The position numbers were made by a program, and so were the translations under genes. A stretch of 64,000 bases of DNA, from NCBI GenBank assembly GCA_033398695.1, contig CM065803.1, positions 101,234,001 to 101,298,000 of the forward strand, in the 5' to 3' direction. The notes under the pieces were generated by a model. It was given only the letters and a program-made list of their open reading frames with translations, did no database searches and was not told where the DNA came from. Positions within the stretch are counted from its first letter, which is position 1, and every line of letters starts with the position of its first letter. Shown one piece after another: positions 35,902 through 46,672 of the stretch. The stretch comes from Orobanche coerulescens. Its lineage: Eukaryota > Streptophyta > Magnoliopsida > Lamiales > Orobanchaceae.

Positions 35902-36380
35902 ATGATGCATTATGGGCTTACCATACTGCTTTTAAAACTCCCATCAAAATGCCTCCATTTAGGCTTGTCTTTGGAAAACCATGTCATTTGCTTGTTGAAT
36001 TAGAACATAGAGCATACTGGGCCATAAAACGATTAAATTTTTCATTAGACTTAGATGGAATTCATAGAAAACTTCAACTAAATGAATTGGAAGAAATCAG
36101 AAAAGATGCTTACGATTGTGCAAGGAAATATAAGGACAAAATGAATTTTTTTCATGATAAACACATCTTGAGAAAAACTTTTTCTCCTGGTCAAAAAGTC
36201 CTTTTTAATGCTCGTTTGTTATTATTTCCAGGAAAGTTGCGTTCACGATGGTCTGGTCCATTTATTATTCATACGGTCTTTTCTCACGGAGCTGTAGAGA
36301 TTGAAAATCCAAAAAATGGTAATATTTTCAAAGTAAATGGTCAACGGTTAAAACCATATTTGGAATTAAAATCTTTTTGA
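35902..36380 (+). pseudogene. Athila integrase C-terminal part
   Basis: This resumes the frame broken at 13401: [14 protein letters not shown] is the conserved segment after the DDE core. It runs open to the stop at 36380, with the [11 protein letters not shown] motif typical of Ty3/gypsy integrase C-termini. The piece itself is undamaged, but the full pol is broken by C2 and by the frameshifts to its left. Confidence 0.9.
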
Positions 36381-36541
36381 GGTAGAAGAGGTTCTTCTTA
36401 AGGACCCTGATATTGTGAATTAATACTCCATTGTGTTTGTCTGGTCAAGTGGCGGATAACGGTACTCCGTGGCTAGTAAAGTCGGATTTTTCAGTTTCCC
36501 ACAACAAATGATTTTGTAGATATTTTATTTTATTTTTAATT

Positions 36542-37162
36542 ATGGAACAAACTTTGAAAACAATTGAAAAAAGATTTCCCCTTCGTAGCAAAAAAGTCAT
36601 TTTGAAAGTTTACCAAACCAGACTTGAAAGGATGAGGTTGCTTATGAATAAATGCATACCATTTGATATTCGATTCATTATTGAAGCCAAAGTGAGAATA
36701 GCAGGTGAATTCACGGAAACACCAACTAGATTTTTACCAGGGCTTGGAAAAAGTTCATATGCCAAGCAATGACGAGCAAAGAAAATGGCCGTTTGCTACA
36801 AATGTGCTAGGTAGAACTATGATTCAAGATGTCGATCTTTAGGAATTCCTTCCACAAACAGAGAATATAAAATTCAGTTCATCAAGGATTGTCTGAATAA
36901 GGAGAATTTAGATGATATCGAAATTTCTCTTGACACGCATCCTAGTGGACTCGTACATTACGGGATTCGATGTTTGTGGAATAAATTCAAACCAGAATAT
37001 GAACAACGTCTTGGGAATCTGACGTTAAAAGACCCTATTTGCCAATTTGTAAGAAAATTAGATGGGAAGCTTCTGCCCGACTCATAGAAGGCATTTAAGC
37101 CGTTTCTGAACGTAAAATCAGAGGAAGATGTGAGCCACAATCACAACTACTGTACATACACG
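36542..37162 (+). pseudogene. Athila extra ORF 1, unknown product
   Basis: One frame of about 206 codons starts at MEQTLKTIEKRF. It is interrupted by TGA at about 36770, TAG at about 36815 and TAG at about 37085. Each stop is explained by one C-to-T or G-to-A change. Visible features are a basic N-terminal half, a CYKCAR...SRC cysteine pair-like region, and a C-terminal stretch with HYGIRCLWNKFKPEYEQR. I recognise no family. It lies between pol and the LOG-like ORF, where Athila elements may carry an env-like gene, but I see no transmembrane helix. Confidence 0.55.
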
Positions 37163-37400
37163 TGAGTATCTTTACTTTTTGTCATTTTTTTAGATTTTAT
37201 GAATAAAAAATGTGATACGTAATAAATGCATTCATTATTCAATTGAGTAGTTGAAGCGCAATTAACGCGGTCACATATTTAATAAATCTTTTTACTTTAT
37301 TTTGCATCTATAAATAAACATTGCATTTGTTTCTTTTCTGCATCCCTGAAACTTGTATTCTTTTCCTTTTCTATCTAAAATAATTTTCTTTTTCAAAAAA

Positions 37401-38056
37401 ATGGAATCATCATCTTCCACAAAAAGATTTAACTCCATCTGCATTTTTGGTGGAGCTAGTCATGGGAAAGAGGCTTGCTTTACTGAAGCAGCCCACAACT
37501 TGGGTCGTACCTTAGAAGAAAATGCATTCATGTAGTTTACGGAGGAGAAAGTCTAGGATTAATGGGACGTGCTACTGCTTATGCCTATATGGAAGGAGTA
37601 AAAGTGTTGGGAATCATTCCAAAAAATCTGGCTGAAAGTAAAATAACCGGAGCAACCATTAGAGATGAGTTCAGAGCTGTGAATATGCAAGACCGCATAA
37701 CTCACATAACAAATAATGCTGATGCCTTTATCACCCTTACCGGTGGTTTTGGCACTCTTCAGGAACTTTTTCATGTGGTTACCAGAGGCCAGCTAAATGT
37801 TCATACGAAACCAATAGGTCTGCTAAATGTCAATGGTTTCTTTGATGGTTTACTATCTTTCATCAACTACTCTTCTGAAAAAGGTTTTATTTCTGAGCAT
37901 GCTAAATGAATCATAGTTGTTGCAACAACACCAGAAGAGCTGATCAAAAAACTTATTGCATTTGTTCCTGAACCAGACCCATCTCTAACTAATATTGTTT
38001 GGATGGAAGATTTCACTGTGCGGAAACGCAAAATTGATGCATTCCTTTCCCTCTGA
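37401..38056 (+). pseudogene. LOG-like (cytokinin riboside 5'-monophosphate phosphoribohydrolase) ORF captured in Athila
   Basis: The start is MESSSSTKRFNSICIFGG, the usual LOG N-terminal strand with FGGASHGKE in place of FCGSS-G-K. Then VYGGESLGLMG (family: VYGGGS-GLMG), VLGIIPKNL, NMQDR, and TLTGGFGTLQE (family: PGG-GT--E, with Pro lost), then IGLLNVNGFFDGLLSF and GFISEHAK. Total length is about 218 codons, matching plant LOG proteins. Damage: a one-base deletion near 37527 and a TGA at about 37907 where an arginine codon is expected. No intron interrupts it, although plant LOG genes normally have several. Intact LOG releases active cytokinin bases from nucleotides in the cytosol. The conserved glutamate and the arginine of the active site are retained, while a neighbouring lysine is isoleucine. 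The homology call is firm; activity is unlikely. Confidence 0.85.
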
Positions 38057-38458
38057 TATACCACTTCATTCCTCTTGTTGTTTTTACTTTTTAGCGAGCG
38101 TAAAAATCGTGAAAATGATGGCAGCTTAAGGAGTTTCTTTTCGACCTCTTGACGTGCATCTATCGATGATTTATGTATTGTTATTTCTATTACTGTACTT
38201 TTTCTCGTGTGTTTTTAATAAAAGCATTGATGGCAGCGTAAGGCGACTCTTCGGACTCTCTTGAAGCGCATCTAGGTTGTTTGTGTTATACTTCTGGGTA
38301 TATATATTTTCTTTTGTTATTTTGCCACACTTATTACTTGCAGGTCCAATAAAGGCTTGAGCGGAGCGTCATCTTTCATAAACAGGGAAGCCTTCCTTAA
38401 ACCCTTACTCCATTGTTCTTTTTACACAATAAGGATATTATTTATCATTAAGTGTGGG

Positions 38459-38506
<48 letters not shown>

Positions 38507-39258
38507 AGGTTGAAAATCACGACACCATTTTCTTGAGAAAACATTAGTGAAAAAATTATTTTGGGATGTTTCACTGGTTTTGATAATGGATTTGGATGAA
38601 GATGTATGGGATTCAGTACACAACACCCTTTTTGTGAGTTTTGATCCTTAGAGAGCGATTCTTATATATACGCTCTATATTTTTTGTTGTGTGGTCAAAC
38701 ATTTTGTGTTCATTCTAGAACTTTCTCATTTATACTTTTCGAGACTATATTCATAAACTCTTGCATTAAGATGATAAAGGCAATTAGGATTAACCCCTTG
38801 TTGGCTTATATTTTCCCACCCATTACATTTTATCCTTAGAAGCCCCATTGAGTCTTAGACTATTTCTTTGATCACGCACATTACTTTAGCCATTATCCAT
38901 TCTTGTTGATGACTCATCCCTACCCTCTAGTCAAAGATTTAATTGTGAACTAGATGTGTGACAAATAGGGACCGATGTTCATAAGAGTATTGGGGAGATC
39001 AAGAGCTTTCGTTGAAACTGAAAGGGTGTGAAGTACATTATAGTATTGAATCGAATAAAAAAGAAATATAAATAAAGGCAAAAAAAAACAGCCAGAAAGA
39101 AAAATGTGGGAGGTGAAGTGTGAAAATAATCCCTATGTATACATAAAATAGCACTTGAACTATCCCTTGAGTGATACATAATTCCTTCCAGAAGATCCAT
39201 TGCATACTTTTTCTTTCACAAGAGTATGAGCTTGCCAGATGAATATTCATTTACCATG
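38057..39258 (+). other. Athila 3' non-coding region, part 1
   Basis: No credible gene. Two diverged copies of a block beginning GATGGCAGC(T/G)TAAGG and running through a GCATCTA motif occur at about 38116 and 38229. A TA microsatellite lies at about 38466-38504. The region continues after X at 43873. Confidence 0.6.
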
Positions 39259-40418
39259 TGTTGTTGCCCAAAATATTTATCCGAAGATTAATATTGCTGG
39301 ATGACGGACAACAAACAACAATTGCGGGAGCACTTCCGAGAGAAGATAAATAATACAAGATTTGCCGGGTTTGTTAGGCCCGGCCTTGAATGCTCTCGCG
39401 AGATGATATTAATACGAATATTCGTGGATACAAGTATTAATGAGAGAAATCTAAATACAATGAGTGTAAAAAGACTCTGTTAATCCGGCTCTTGAGCGAA
39501 GCTCGGTGTTCTTCGTCCCTGCCGATAGTCTACTCGAGGAGAGAGGCCGAGAGAAGTAAGACCGAATGATAGCTGTTGCCAAGAGTTGGAGATTAGCCAA
39601 GTGCTTGATGTTTTTGCTTCTGTATTGTATGAAATCCGAAGGAAGTCGAAGGAAGGGTCCAAGTGCAGGGCACCTTGCTTATATAGGGACAGCCGGGTCC
39701 TGTCCTTTAGCGGGCGATCGCCTGCCGGCCATTATAATAATGTGCCGATCGCCTGCCGGCCAATATTATAAAGGGGCGATCACCCGGGCTCTCGGGCAAA
39801 AGTCCAAGGAAGAGGCTGGCAGTCCGTATAAAGTCCAATGCAGTGGCTGGCGCCAGCTGGGCGGTCCAATAAGGAGCCAGCACGTGTCCGGAGACAGCCA
39901 ATATGCGGCCCTACTGACAGCTTTCGGCGGCTTGTCGGCTGGTGGAGAGATTCTGCCAGGCTGTGGTCAATGGCCCGAGATTCGCGGATCTTGTCTCGGT
40001 CCTTGCACGTGGTGCCAGTCTTGAGGCTCGGTCTTCGCCGACTGGATGGCCATCGGTGCTGATCGACATGAGGCGGTCGTCTCTAGCTGATTATCCGAGG
40101 TCGCCATCGGCCAGGTGCTGAGGGTCGGCAATGGTCGGTCACCAAGGGTCGATCGGCAGATGCCGAGAGAGGATCGCCTGCTAGTCGATCGCCAGGAGTC
40201 GGTCGCCGAGTACCTAGAGGCGATCGTATCTGAGGTCGATCGCTCGGCACCAGGACTTGTCCTAGGACCTTCGGTTGGTCGATATAGCTTGTCCGCTGGG
40301 TTAAGGCTTGGCCGCCTGGTCGCTGATCGGCAGATCTGCCTAGGCCGATCGGCAGTGACTCGGTCGCCTGACCTCCTAGGCGATCGCCGGTCGGAAGGTG
40401 TTAATTCTTGACACAACA
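39259..40418 (-). repeat. X 3' LTR
   Basis: It starts TGTTGTTGCCC and ends GACACAACA. A TATA box (minus strand CCTATATAAG) is at 39678-39687. Upstream of it, to 40418, GATCGCC/GGCGATCG words are dense. The open frames here on both strands recur in the other LTR and follow base composition, not coding. Confidence 0.95.
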
Positions 40419-40430
40419 ATTGCCCCCCAG
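40419..40430 (-). other. X polypurine tract
   Basis: The minus strand reads CTGGGGGGCAAT next to the 3' LTR start TGTTGTGTC. The same tract is found in Y at 53981-53992. Confidence 0.85.
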
Positions 40431-41255
40431 CTTGCTCCTATGTTGAAGACATGGGGCGAGGTGGTTCTTGCTGGTGATCGTGTATGGATGAGGACGGGCG
40501 ATCTGAGCTGACTTAGGATTCGGACTTGGGCTATCATGGTCGATTGGCTAGCTATCTTTCGGTCTTGTACCTGCAAAAACAACATTGGCCGATCCCCCAT
40601 GGAAACTTGGTGGTTTCGCTTTGTTTGAGGAATCGTGCACAGTCGCGGAGATCGATGGACCGACTCCATGACCGTGTCTTGGTGCGCGAAGACATTGAGT
40701 TTCTCGTGACTCACTTTATTATGAGGGTCGTCTGTTAGGCTGCGCCTCGCCTCGTATTTAAACGAAGGGCGTGCGGTCTCGGTCTAGAGGAGTCCTTGCG
40801 CGGGGCAGCGTCGGATGAATCAACTCCACGCCCGCGGCTTGTTAGCTCTGCTTCCACCTCGGCCAGCCATGGAGATGGCCGACCTCGACGGTGTACGTTG
40901 ATACGGGGGTTGTGGCATGTGTCCACTAATTAATGTTGGAGAGCCCTTAGACTACGCCGACCTCGTATTTAAACGAAGGGCGGGCGATCTCGGCCGTAAG
41001 AGACCTTGCATGGCCGAAGCAGCCGGTTCCATCGACTGCCAGGACCATGGCTTTATGATGTGCGGTGGAGGCGATCTTATGCCTTAGTCCGTCATGTTAT
41101 ATGCTGGACTGTAGATGGCGGTCGTGTCCACCGGGTTGCTGATGATGTAGCGTGATGATCGGCGATCGGGCCGGAAGACTGGCGATCGCCGCTCGGCAGC
41201 CGATCGCTTTATTCGTAGGTCGATATCGGCGATCGTGCGGGAGTTAGTCCCTTAC
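40431..41255. repeat. X internal GC-rich block with duplicated motif
   Basis: This is non-coding and homologous to Y at about 57570-58170. The motif GCCTCGTATTTAAACGAAGG occurs twice in each element (X about 40746 and 40962; Y about 57686 and 57955). Each copy is followed by similar GGCGTGCGGTC-like sequence. The core TTTAAA sits within CGTATTTAAACG. Confidence 0.65.
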
Positions 41256-42584
41256 TTAGAATGTTGGACTGTAGGCGGTGATCAAGTCCTCCGGCTCTGC
41301 TGGGTAGTAGCGATCGGGCTGGTAGACTGGAGGTCGTCGCGCGGGCGCCGATCGCTCTACTCCTAGGCCAAGAAGAAACCTTTGCCTGGACAGGAAATCT
41401 GCGGCTCTAGCCCGGAAGGATGCGTAGGTCGTCGGTAGGGTCTTCGTGAGATGCCTGAACATAGGCGAGAAGCCCTGAAAACCTCCTAGGACCGCGTAGA
41501 GGGCGGTCTCATCGCTTACGGGCTCGCCGTTGAGGATGATCATGTCAACCCGGTCGATGTAGTCCGAGTCGGACTCCTCTTCCCCTTGCCTGATCCGCCA
41601 CATGCGATGGGGACCTTCTGGCCGAGCGGCCCTGGTGGCGAAGTATTCTGTGAAGACGTGCGCCAGCTCGTTAAAGGAGCCAATGGACCGAGGTGGCAAT
41701 GAGGTGTACCACCGGTGGGCGAGGTCGTCCAGCGTCAGAGGGAACATTCGGCACCGGGTCGCGTCTGATGCCCCACACCCGGTCATGTAGATGTTGAACT
41801 TGTGCAGGTGTGTTTGGGGGTACGATCGCCCCTGATACACGGGTGTCTGAGGAGGAACGATCTTGTGCTGCACCGGGGCGAGCTCGATGTCGATCGTGAG
41901 CGGCTCGCTTGGCGCGGTGATCGTCTTCACGGCGCCTGCCCCGGATTGCAGGAGCGCCTTCACGTCGTCGAGCTGACGTTGCAATGCGGCAATCGCCGCG
42001 GCTCGGCTGCTTGCGGATCGGCTTTGGGAGCGGGGGCCGAGGCGATCGTGTACCGACCTCCGGACTCCACTGCTGCCGACCTCGGGAATTTGGCGAGCGG
42101 GGGCCAGGCGGCTGGATCGCCTTGTGGGAGCCGGGTAGGCCGAGCTCCTGGTGAGGGATTCAAACTCCGTTGTCTAGTAGCTGGGGCCGGACTGCCCCGG
42201 TCGCCAGGTCGAGTCACTGCCCAGGCGATCGAAGACAGAGGTGCCCCGGCTGCCGAGCACCTCTTCTTGCGGACGAGAGCCTCCTGGCGATCGCTCGGCC
42301 AGTAGCGCCTTGAGCTTCCGCTTGGACTTCCGGCGGGAGGCCGAGGGGGCGACGGCAGGAGGCGCGCCGAGAGCACTCCGTCGCTCCTGAAGGGCGGCTA
42401 TGGCCTCTTCGATCTGTTCATTGGTTCGGAACTGATCGAGCGAGAGGCTCGGGCCGCCGTCCCGGGACGGGATCGGGCGTCTCGATCATGGCGGCTACCT
42501 TCCACCATCGGCCGCGCTCGGGCCGGGACGGAACAGGGTCCGGCCGGCCGGGCCGGCTTTCTTCGACGCGGAGGCGGAAGACAT
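41256..42584 (-). pseudogene. X gag, frameshifted and C-terminally truncated
   Basis: It starts at the ATG ending at 42584 (MSSASASKKAGPAG), matching MTSAGTSKKA in Y. Stops and frameshifts occur before 41984. The frame 41984-41256 is then open, with QRQLDDVKALLQ, the capsid-like HKFNIYMTGCGASDATRC and DYIDRVDMIILNGEPVSDE. It ends at 41256, before the zinc-finger-like segment that Y keeps (YCAYHKSPGHSTNKC). Its 5' part is GC-rich, and its antisense frames are shadows. Confidence 0.8.
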
Positions 42585-42692
42585 GATTTTTGAAGGATTT
42601 CTTTGAAGTGCAGTGAGTGTCACTTCAAGTATTTGCCCCGAGAACAGTGAGTGTTCTTCGGGACGGTAGGTGTAAAAATTTGAGGGTTAGAT

Positions 42693-42710
42693 GCCCTCCT
42701 TCTAGCGCCA
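42693..42710 (-). other. X primer-binding site (TGGCGC type)
   Basis: The minus strand reads TGGCGCTAGAAGGAGGGC just inside the 5' LTR, two bases away. Y has the near-identical TGGCGCTAGAAGGAAGGG at about 59995-60012. This is not the initiator-Met PBS; an arginine-type tRNA primer, as described for Tat elements, is my guess. Confidence 0.7.
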
Positions 42711-42712
42711 AT

Positions 42713-43872
42713 TGTTGTTGCCCAAAATATTTATCCGAAGATTAATATTGCTGGATGACGGACAACAAACAACAATTGCGGGAGCACTTCCGAGAGAAGA
42801 TAAATAATACAAGATTTGCCGGGTTTGTTAGGCCCGGGCTTGAATGCTCTCGCGAGATGATATTAATACGAATATTCGTGGATACAAGTATTAATGAGAG
42901 AAATCTAAATACAATGAGTGTAAAAAGACTCTGTTAATCCGGCTCTTGAGCGAAGCTCGGTGTTCTTCGTCCCTGCCGATAGTCTGCTCGAGGAGAGAGG
43001 CCGGGAGAAGTAAGACCGAATGATAGCTGTTGCCAAGAGTTGGAGATTAGCCAAGTGCTTGATGTTTTTGCTTCTGTATTGTATGAAATCCGAAGGAAGT
43101 CGAAGGAAGGGTCCAAGTGCAGGGCGCCTTGCTTATATAGGGACAGCCGGGTCCTGTCCTTTAGCGGGCGATTGCCTGCCGGCCATTATAATAATGTGCC
43201 GATCGCCTGCCGGCCAATATTATAAAGGGGCGATCACCCGGGCTGTCGGGCAAAAGTCCAAGGAAGAGGCTGGCAGTCCGTATAAAGTCCAATTCAGTGG
43301 CTGGCGCCAGCTGGGCGGTCCAATAAGGAGCCAGCACGTGTCCGGAGACAGCCAATATGCAGCCCTACTGACAGCTTTCGGCGGCTTGTCAGCTGGTGGA
43401 GAGATTCTGCCAGGCTGTCGTCAATGGCCCGAGATTCGCGGATCTTGTCTCGGTCCTTGCACGTGGTGCCAGTCTTGAGGCTCGGTCTTCGCCGACTGGA
43501 TGGCCATCGGTGCTGATCGACATGAGGCGGTCGTCTCTAACTGATTATCCGAGGTCGCCATCGGCCAGGTGCTGAGGGTCGGCAATGGTCGGTCACCAAG
43601 GGTCGATCGGCAGATGCCGAGAGAGGATCGCCTGCTAGTCGATCGCCAGGAGTCGGTCGCCGAGTACCGAGAGGCGATCGTATCTGAGGTCGATCGCTCG
43701 GCACCGGGACTTGTCCTAGGACCTTCGGTTGGTCGATATAGCTTGTCCGCTGGGTTAAGGCTTGGCCGCCTGGTCGCTGATCGGCAGATCTGCCTAGGCC
43801 GATCGGCAGTGACTCGGTCGCCTGACCTCCTAGGCGATCGCCGGTCGGAAGGTGTTAATTCTTGACACAACA
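42713..43872 (-). repeat. X 5' LTR
   Basis: It is the same length as the 3' LTR, 1,160 bp. The TATA box (minus CCTATATAAG) is at 43132-43141. GGCGATCGCC-type words at about 43160-43860 lie upstream of it. Confidence 0.95.
43132..43141 (-). promoter_or_regulatory. X LTR TATA box
   Basis: CCTATATAAG on the minus strand, followed at a normal distance by the rest of the LTR. It is the likely promoter of X. Confidence 0.65.
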
Positions 43873-44399
43873 CCATGTAAAGTACAGAATAACATGGGAA
43901 TGATGATTTGAGAGTTTTCATTACAAAATAGGGGATGTTGATTGTTATTTGTAGGATTTGTTACGCATCTAAATTCACAATTGATCTTGGCTAGCAAACC
44001 TCATAATTTTTCCTTTATCCTACCCATACCCAATGCCACGTTACAACCAAAAGAAAGACCTTTTGATTTATGCATGAGTTTATTTTTTTAGTAGTGGAGA
44101 TTTGATTTTTGACCAAGCATATGGTAATGACACATTATGCTTTGATATGAGTGAATTCTTATCGAATATTCCTTATATACACTTGAGTGAAGAGTGACAT
44201 CCACCGTGAGGGTATTGAATCTTTTTGCATTCGAATCTCAATTTTGTTAGAATTTGGTGCAGCATCCTATTTCACTTGGGCCATGATCACTTGTTTTCTC
44301 TTGATACTGGTTTTACCATGAATTTTTCAGCATCCAAATATTATTGCTCGGGTATAAGATTTGCCCGAGGACGTGCAAAAGATAAGTGTGGGGGAATTT
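43873..44399 (+). other. Athila 3' non-coding region, part 2, with PPT
   Basis: It continues from 39258 after the CCATG duplication. It ends in the purine tract AAGTGTGGGGGAATT (44385-44399), which primes the 3' LTR. I see no supported gene. Confidence 0.75.
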
Positions 44400-45712
44400 G
44401 TTTGGTATATTTTGAGTAATATTTTTATTAGTATTTTATGTATACAATTATGTGTTTTGTCTGATAATTTATCATTTTTACCATATATTTATATTATTTT
44501 ATTTTGTTAGATTTTTCTATAATTTTGTGTCATTTTTGGATAATTAATTAGAATTAAATTATATCTGCAGGTTAACCAACCGGTACAAGACAGATCAATT
44601 GGTTCAAGGACGATATTTTTACAAAATTCAGCTATAGTCATGACTGGTCTCATTTTATTCGTCTCGTCGAGACGATCGTTTTAAAAAAAATTCATCCGAA
44701 TCCGAGTTCGTATGAAGAAGTTATGACCGTTCGAAGGACAATTAAATAGACGGACCATATTGCGCCACGTGTCAACACTGGACCAGAAATTCAACTCTTT
44801 GCTGACATCATCCATGACGTCAGTATCTCCTTGGCAGCCGTGAATAATTGAGTGGTGGGATTTAAATATTTTAAAAATTATTATTTTATTAATTTTAAAG
44901 TAGTATAAATAGGGGAGGAAGGTGTAGTATTTTTGGGAGGAGAAAAAAATAGAGAGATATTATTGTAAGAGAGAGAAATAAAAATATTGTGTAATAAAAT
45001 TATATTTGAGTAATAATATTATGAAATATTTATTTATTTGTATTGTTATTATGAGTGAGTAATTTTCTTTTACTGTGGTTATGATGAAACCATGTCTATA
45101 TTATTATTAATATTTATATAATAATTCCAACTAAATGTTTTTAACGATTATGATTTTCGCTTTAATAGGGGAATATTATTTCATCAATTATATCACGTAT
45201 TTTTTTATAATTATAAATTCCCATTTCTTTGAGATTATTGATATTAGTTAATTTCTTTGATTATTTGTTTTCCATTAAATTGGATACATATAATACTTAG
45301 AAATTATATTTTTCAAGCGAAGAAAACTCTATATTTGAATTATAATTTTATACTTATTGTTAAATTTATAGGGAAATAGTGAGATTGATTTCAGAATCTA
45401 TTCCCTGAATTTCTTGGAATTAAAATATAAAATAAATAATAAATAGACATTGGTGGATTCTAAATCCTAGTAAATTACTTAAAATCAATTTATCTAAAAT
45501 CTACTTAAAAATTACTGTCATTTAATGTAATTATTATAATCATTCAAAAATAAAATTATTTGGGACTAGGTAAGAATTTAATAAAATTTGGTTTAAAACG
45601 ATAGGAATATTTTTACTTTACTATCATAGTCCTCCCTGTGGAATCAACCATGCACCGTATATCTACATCGAATGAATCATGCGCTTGCGAGTATTAGACT
45701 AAAGAATCAACA
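44400..45712 (+). repeat. Athila 3' LTR
   Basis: It starts TGTTTGGTATATTTTGAG directly after the PPT and ends GAATCAACA before ACAAT and T0 integrase. It is AT-rich. A TATA-like AGTATAAATAGGGG lies at about 44903. No partner LTR remains in the window. Confidence 0.8.
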
Positions 45713-46672
45713 ACAATTGTCGATCGACTAACCAAATCTGCTCATTTTCTGGGTATTAAGGATACTTGGGGACCAGAGAGGTTAGCTCGCGTGTTTATTG
45801 CAGAGATCGTGAGGTTACATGAGACTCCTAAGAGTATTGTTTCAGATCGAGATGACCGGTTCGTATCACATTTCTGGCAGGCTGTTCATAGAGCTTTGGG
45901 GACTGAGCTGAGGCTCAGTACATCTTACCACCCTCATACGGATGAACAGTCGGAGCGGACGATTCAGACGTTAGAGGATATGTTGAGAACCTGTGCTTTA
46001 GACTGGAAAGATGATTGGGAGTCGCACATGTCGTTGATCGAGTTTACGTACAACAACAGTTGGCACGCCTCGATTAAAATGACACCATTTGAGGCTTTGT
46101 ACGGAAGAAGGTGCATGTCACCTTTATGTTGGGATGATGTATCTGAATTGTTAGGTACAGAACCGGATATGGTACTTGAGACGAGAGAGAAGATTACTCT
46201 GATTCGTGATAGGTTGTTAACGGCTCAGATTCGACAGAAGTCCTATGCCGACACGCGTCGCCGACCGTTGGAGTTTGAGGTTGGAAATCACGTTTTACTG
46301 AAGGTGTCGCCGACCCGGGGAGTTTACCGCTTCGGTCGGAAGGGTAAACTTAGTCCGAGGCATATTGGATCCTTTGAGATTTTAGAACGAGTTGGGGATC
46401 TCGCCTATCGTTTGGGTCTCCCACCATCGTTAAGTCACGTGCATAATGTGTTTCATGTCTCGCAGTTGAGGAAATACGTGTCGGATCCTGGCCATATTAT
46501 TGATTTTGGGGAGATTGCATTGGGTTCCGACGTCACCTTTGAAGAGAAACCAATTCGGATCTTGGAGCGCCGAGTGAAACAATTTAGACGTAAAACTATC
46601 CCGTTGGTGAAGGTACAATGGTCAAGACATGGAACGGAGGAAGCTACCTGGGAAACCGAGGGCAGTATGAAG
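45713..46672 (+). pseudogene. T0: Tekay integrase C-terminal half and chromodomain-like tail
   Basis: The frame is open from the Athila junction to the stop at 46672. It opens inside integrase at IVDRLTK, then has the DDE aspartate in VSDRDDRF and the glutamate in QSERTIQ, the conserved WHASIKMTPFEALYGRR, and a chromodomain-like tail ending VKVQWSRHGTEEATWE. It is closely related to T1 but on the opposite strand. The 5' part of the element is missing from the window. Confidence 0.9.

Larger units (their letters stand above)
39259..43872 (-). mobile_element. X: short Tat-like non-autonomous LTR element
   Basis: It has two 1,160-bp LTRs differing at about a dozen positions. The TSD is CCATG (39254-39258 and 43873-43877). 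The PBS is of TGGCGC type and the PPT is CTGGGGGGCAAT. The internal region holds only a broken gag; no protease, RT, RNase H or integrase. It is homologous to Y in gag, LTR ends and an internal GC-rich block. It must have used enzymes from another element. The Tat assignment is inferred from the gag and from the organisation of Y. Confidence 0.9.
12081..45712 (+). mobile_element. Athila-like Ty3/gypsy fragment (outer host of C2 and X)
   Basis: The pieces are 12081-13401, 35902-39258 and 43873-45712, with C2 and X inserted between them. Reading left to right: the end of RT with RNase H, integrase, an unknown extra ORF, a LOG-like ORF, a long 3' region, PPT and 3' LTR. The 5' LTR, gag, protease and most of RT are absent. 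The right end lies inside the integrase of T0, where ACAAT follows the LTR and fits a target site. Assignment to Athila rests on the integrase sequence, the GTGTGGGGG purine tract and the TGTTTGG LTR start. Confidence 0.75.

Noticed and set aside
38466..38504. TA dinucleotide run
   Set aside because: A common microsatellite; no sign of function.
39301..40411. Several open frames in the X LTR (and their copies at 42755-43921)
   Set aside because: They are present in both LTRs on both strands, follow GC content and have no domain. The similar frame in Y LTRs reflects LTR homology.
41802..42305. Plus-strand frame of 167 codons
   Set aside because: It is antisense to X gag in GC-rich sequence, with no domain. 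X shows no equivalent of Y's antisense gene.
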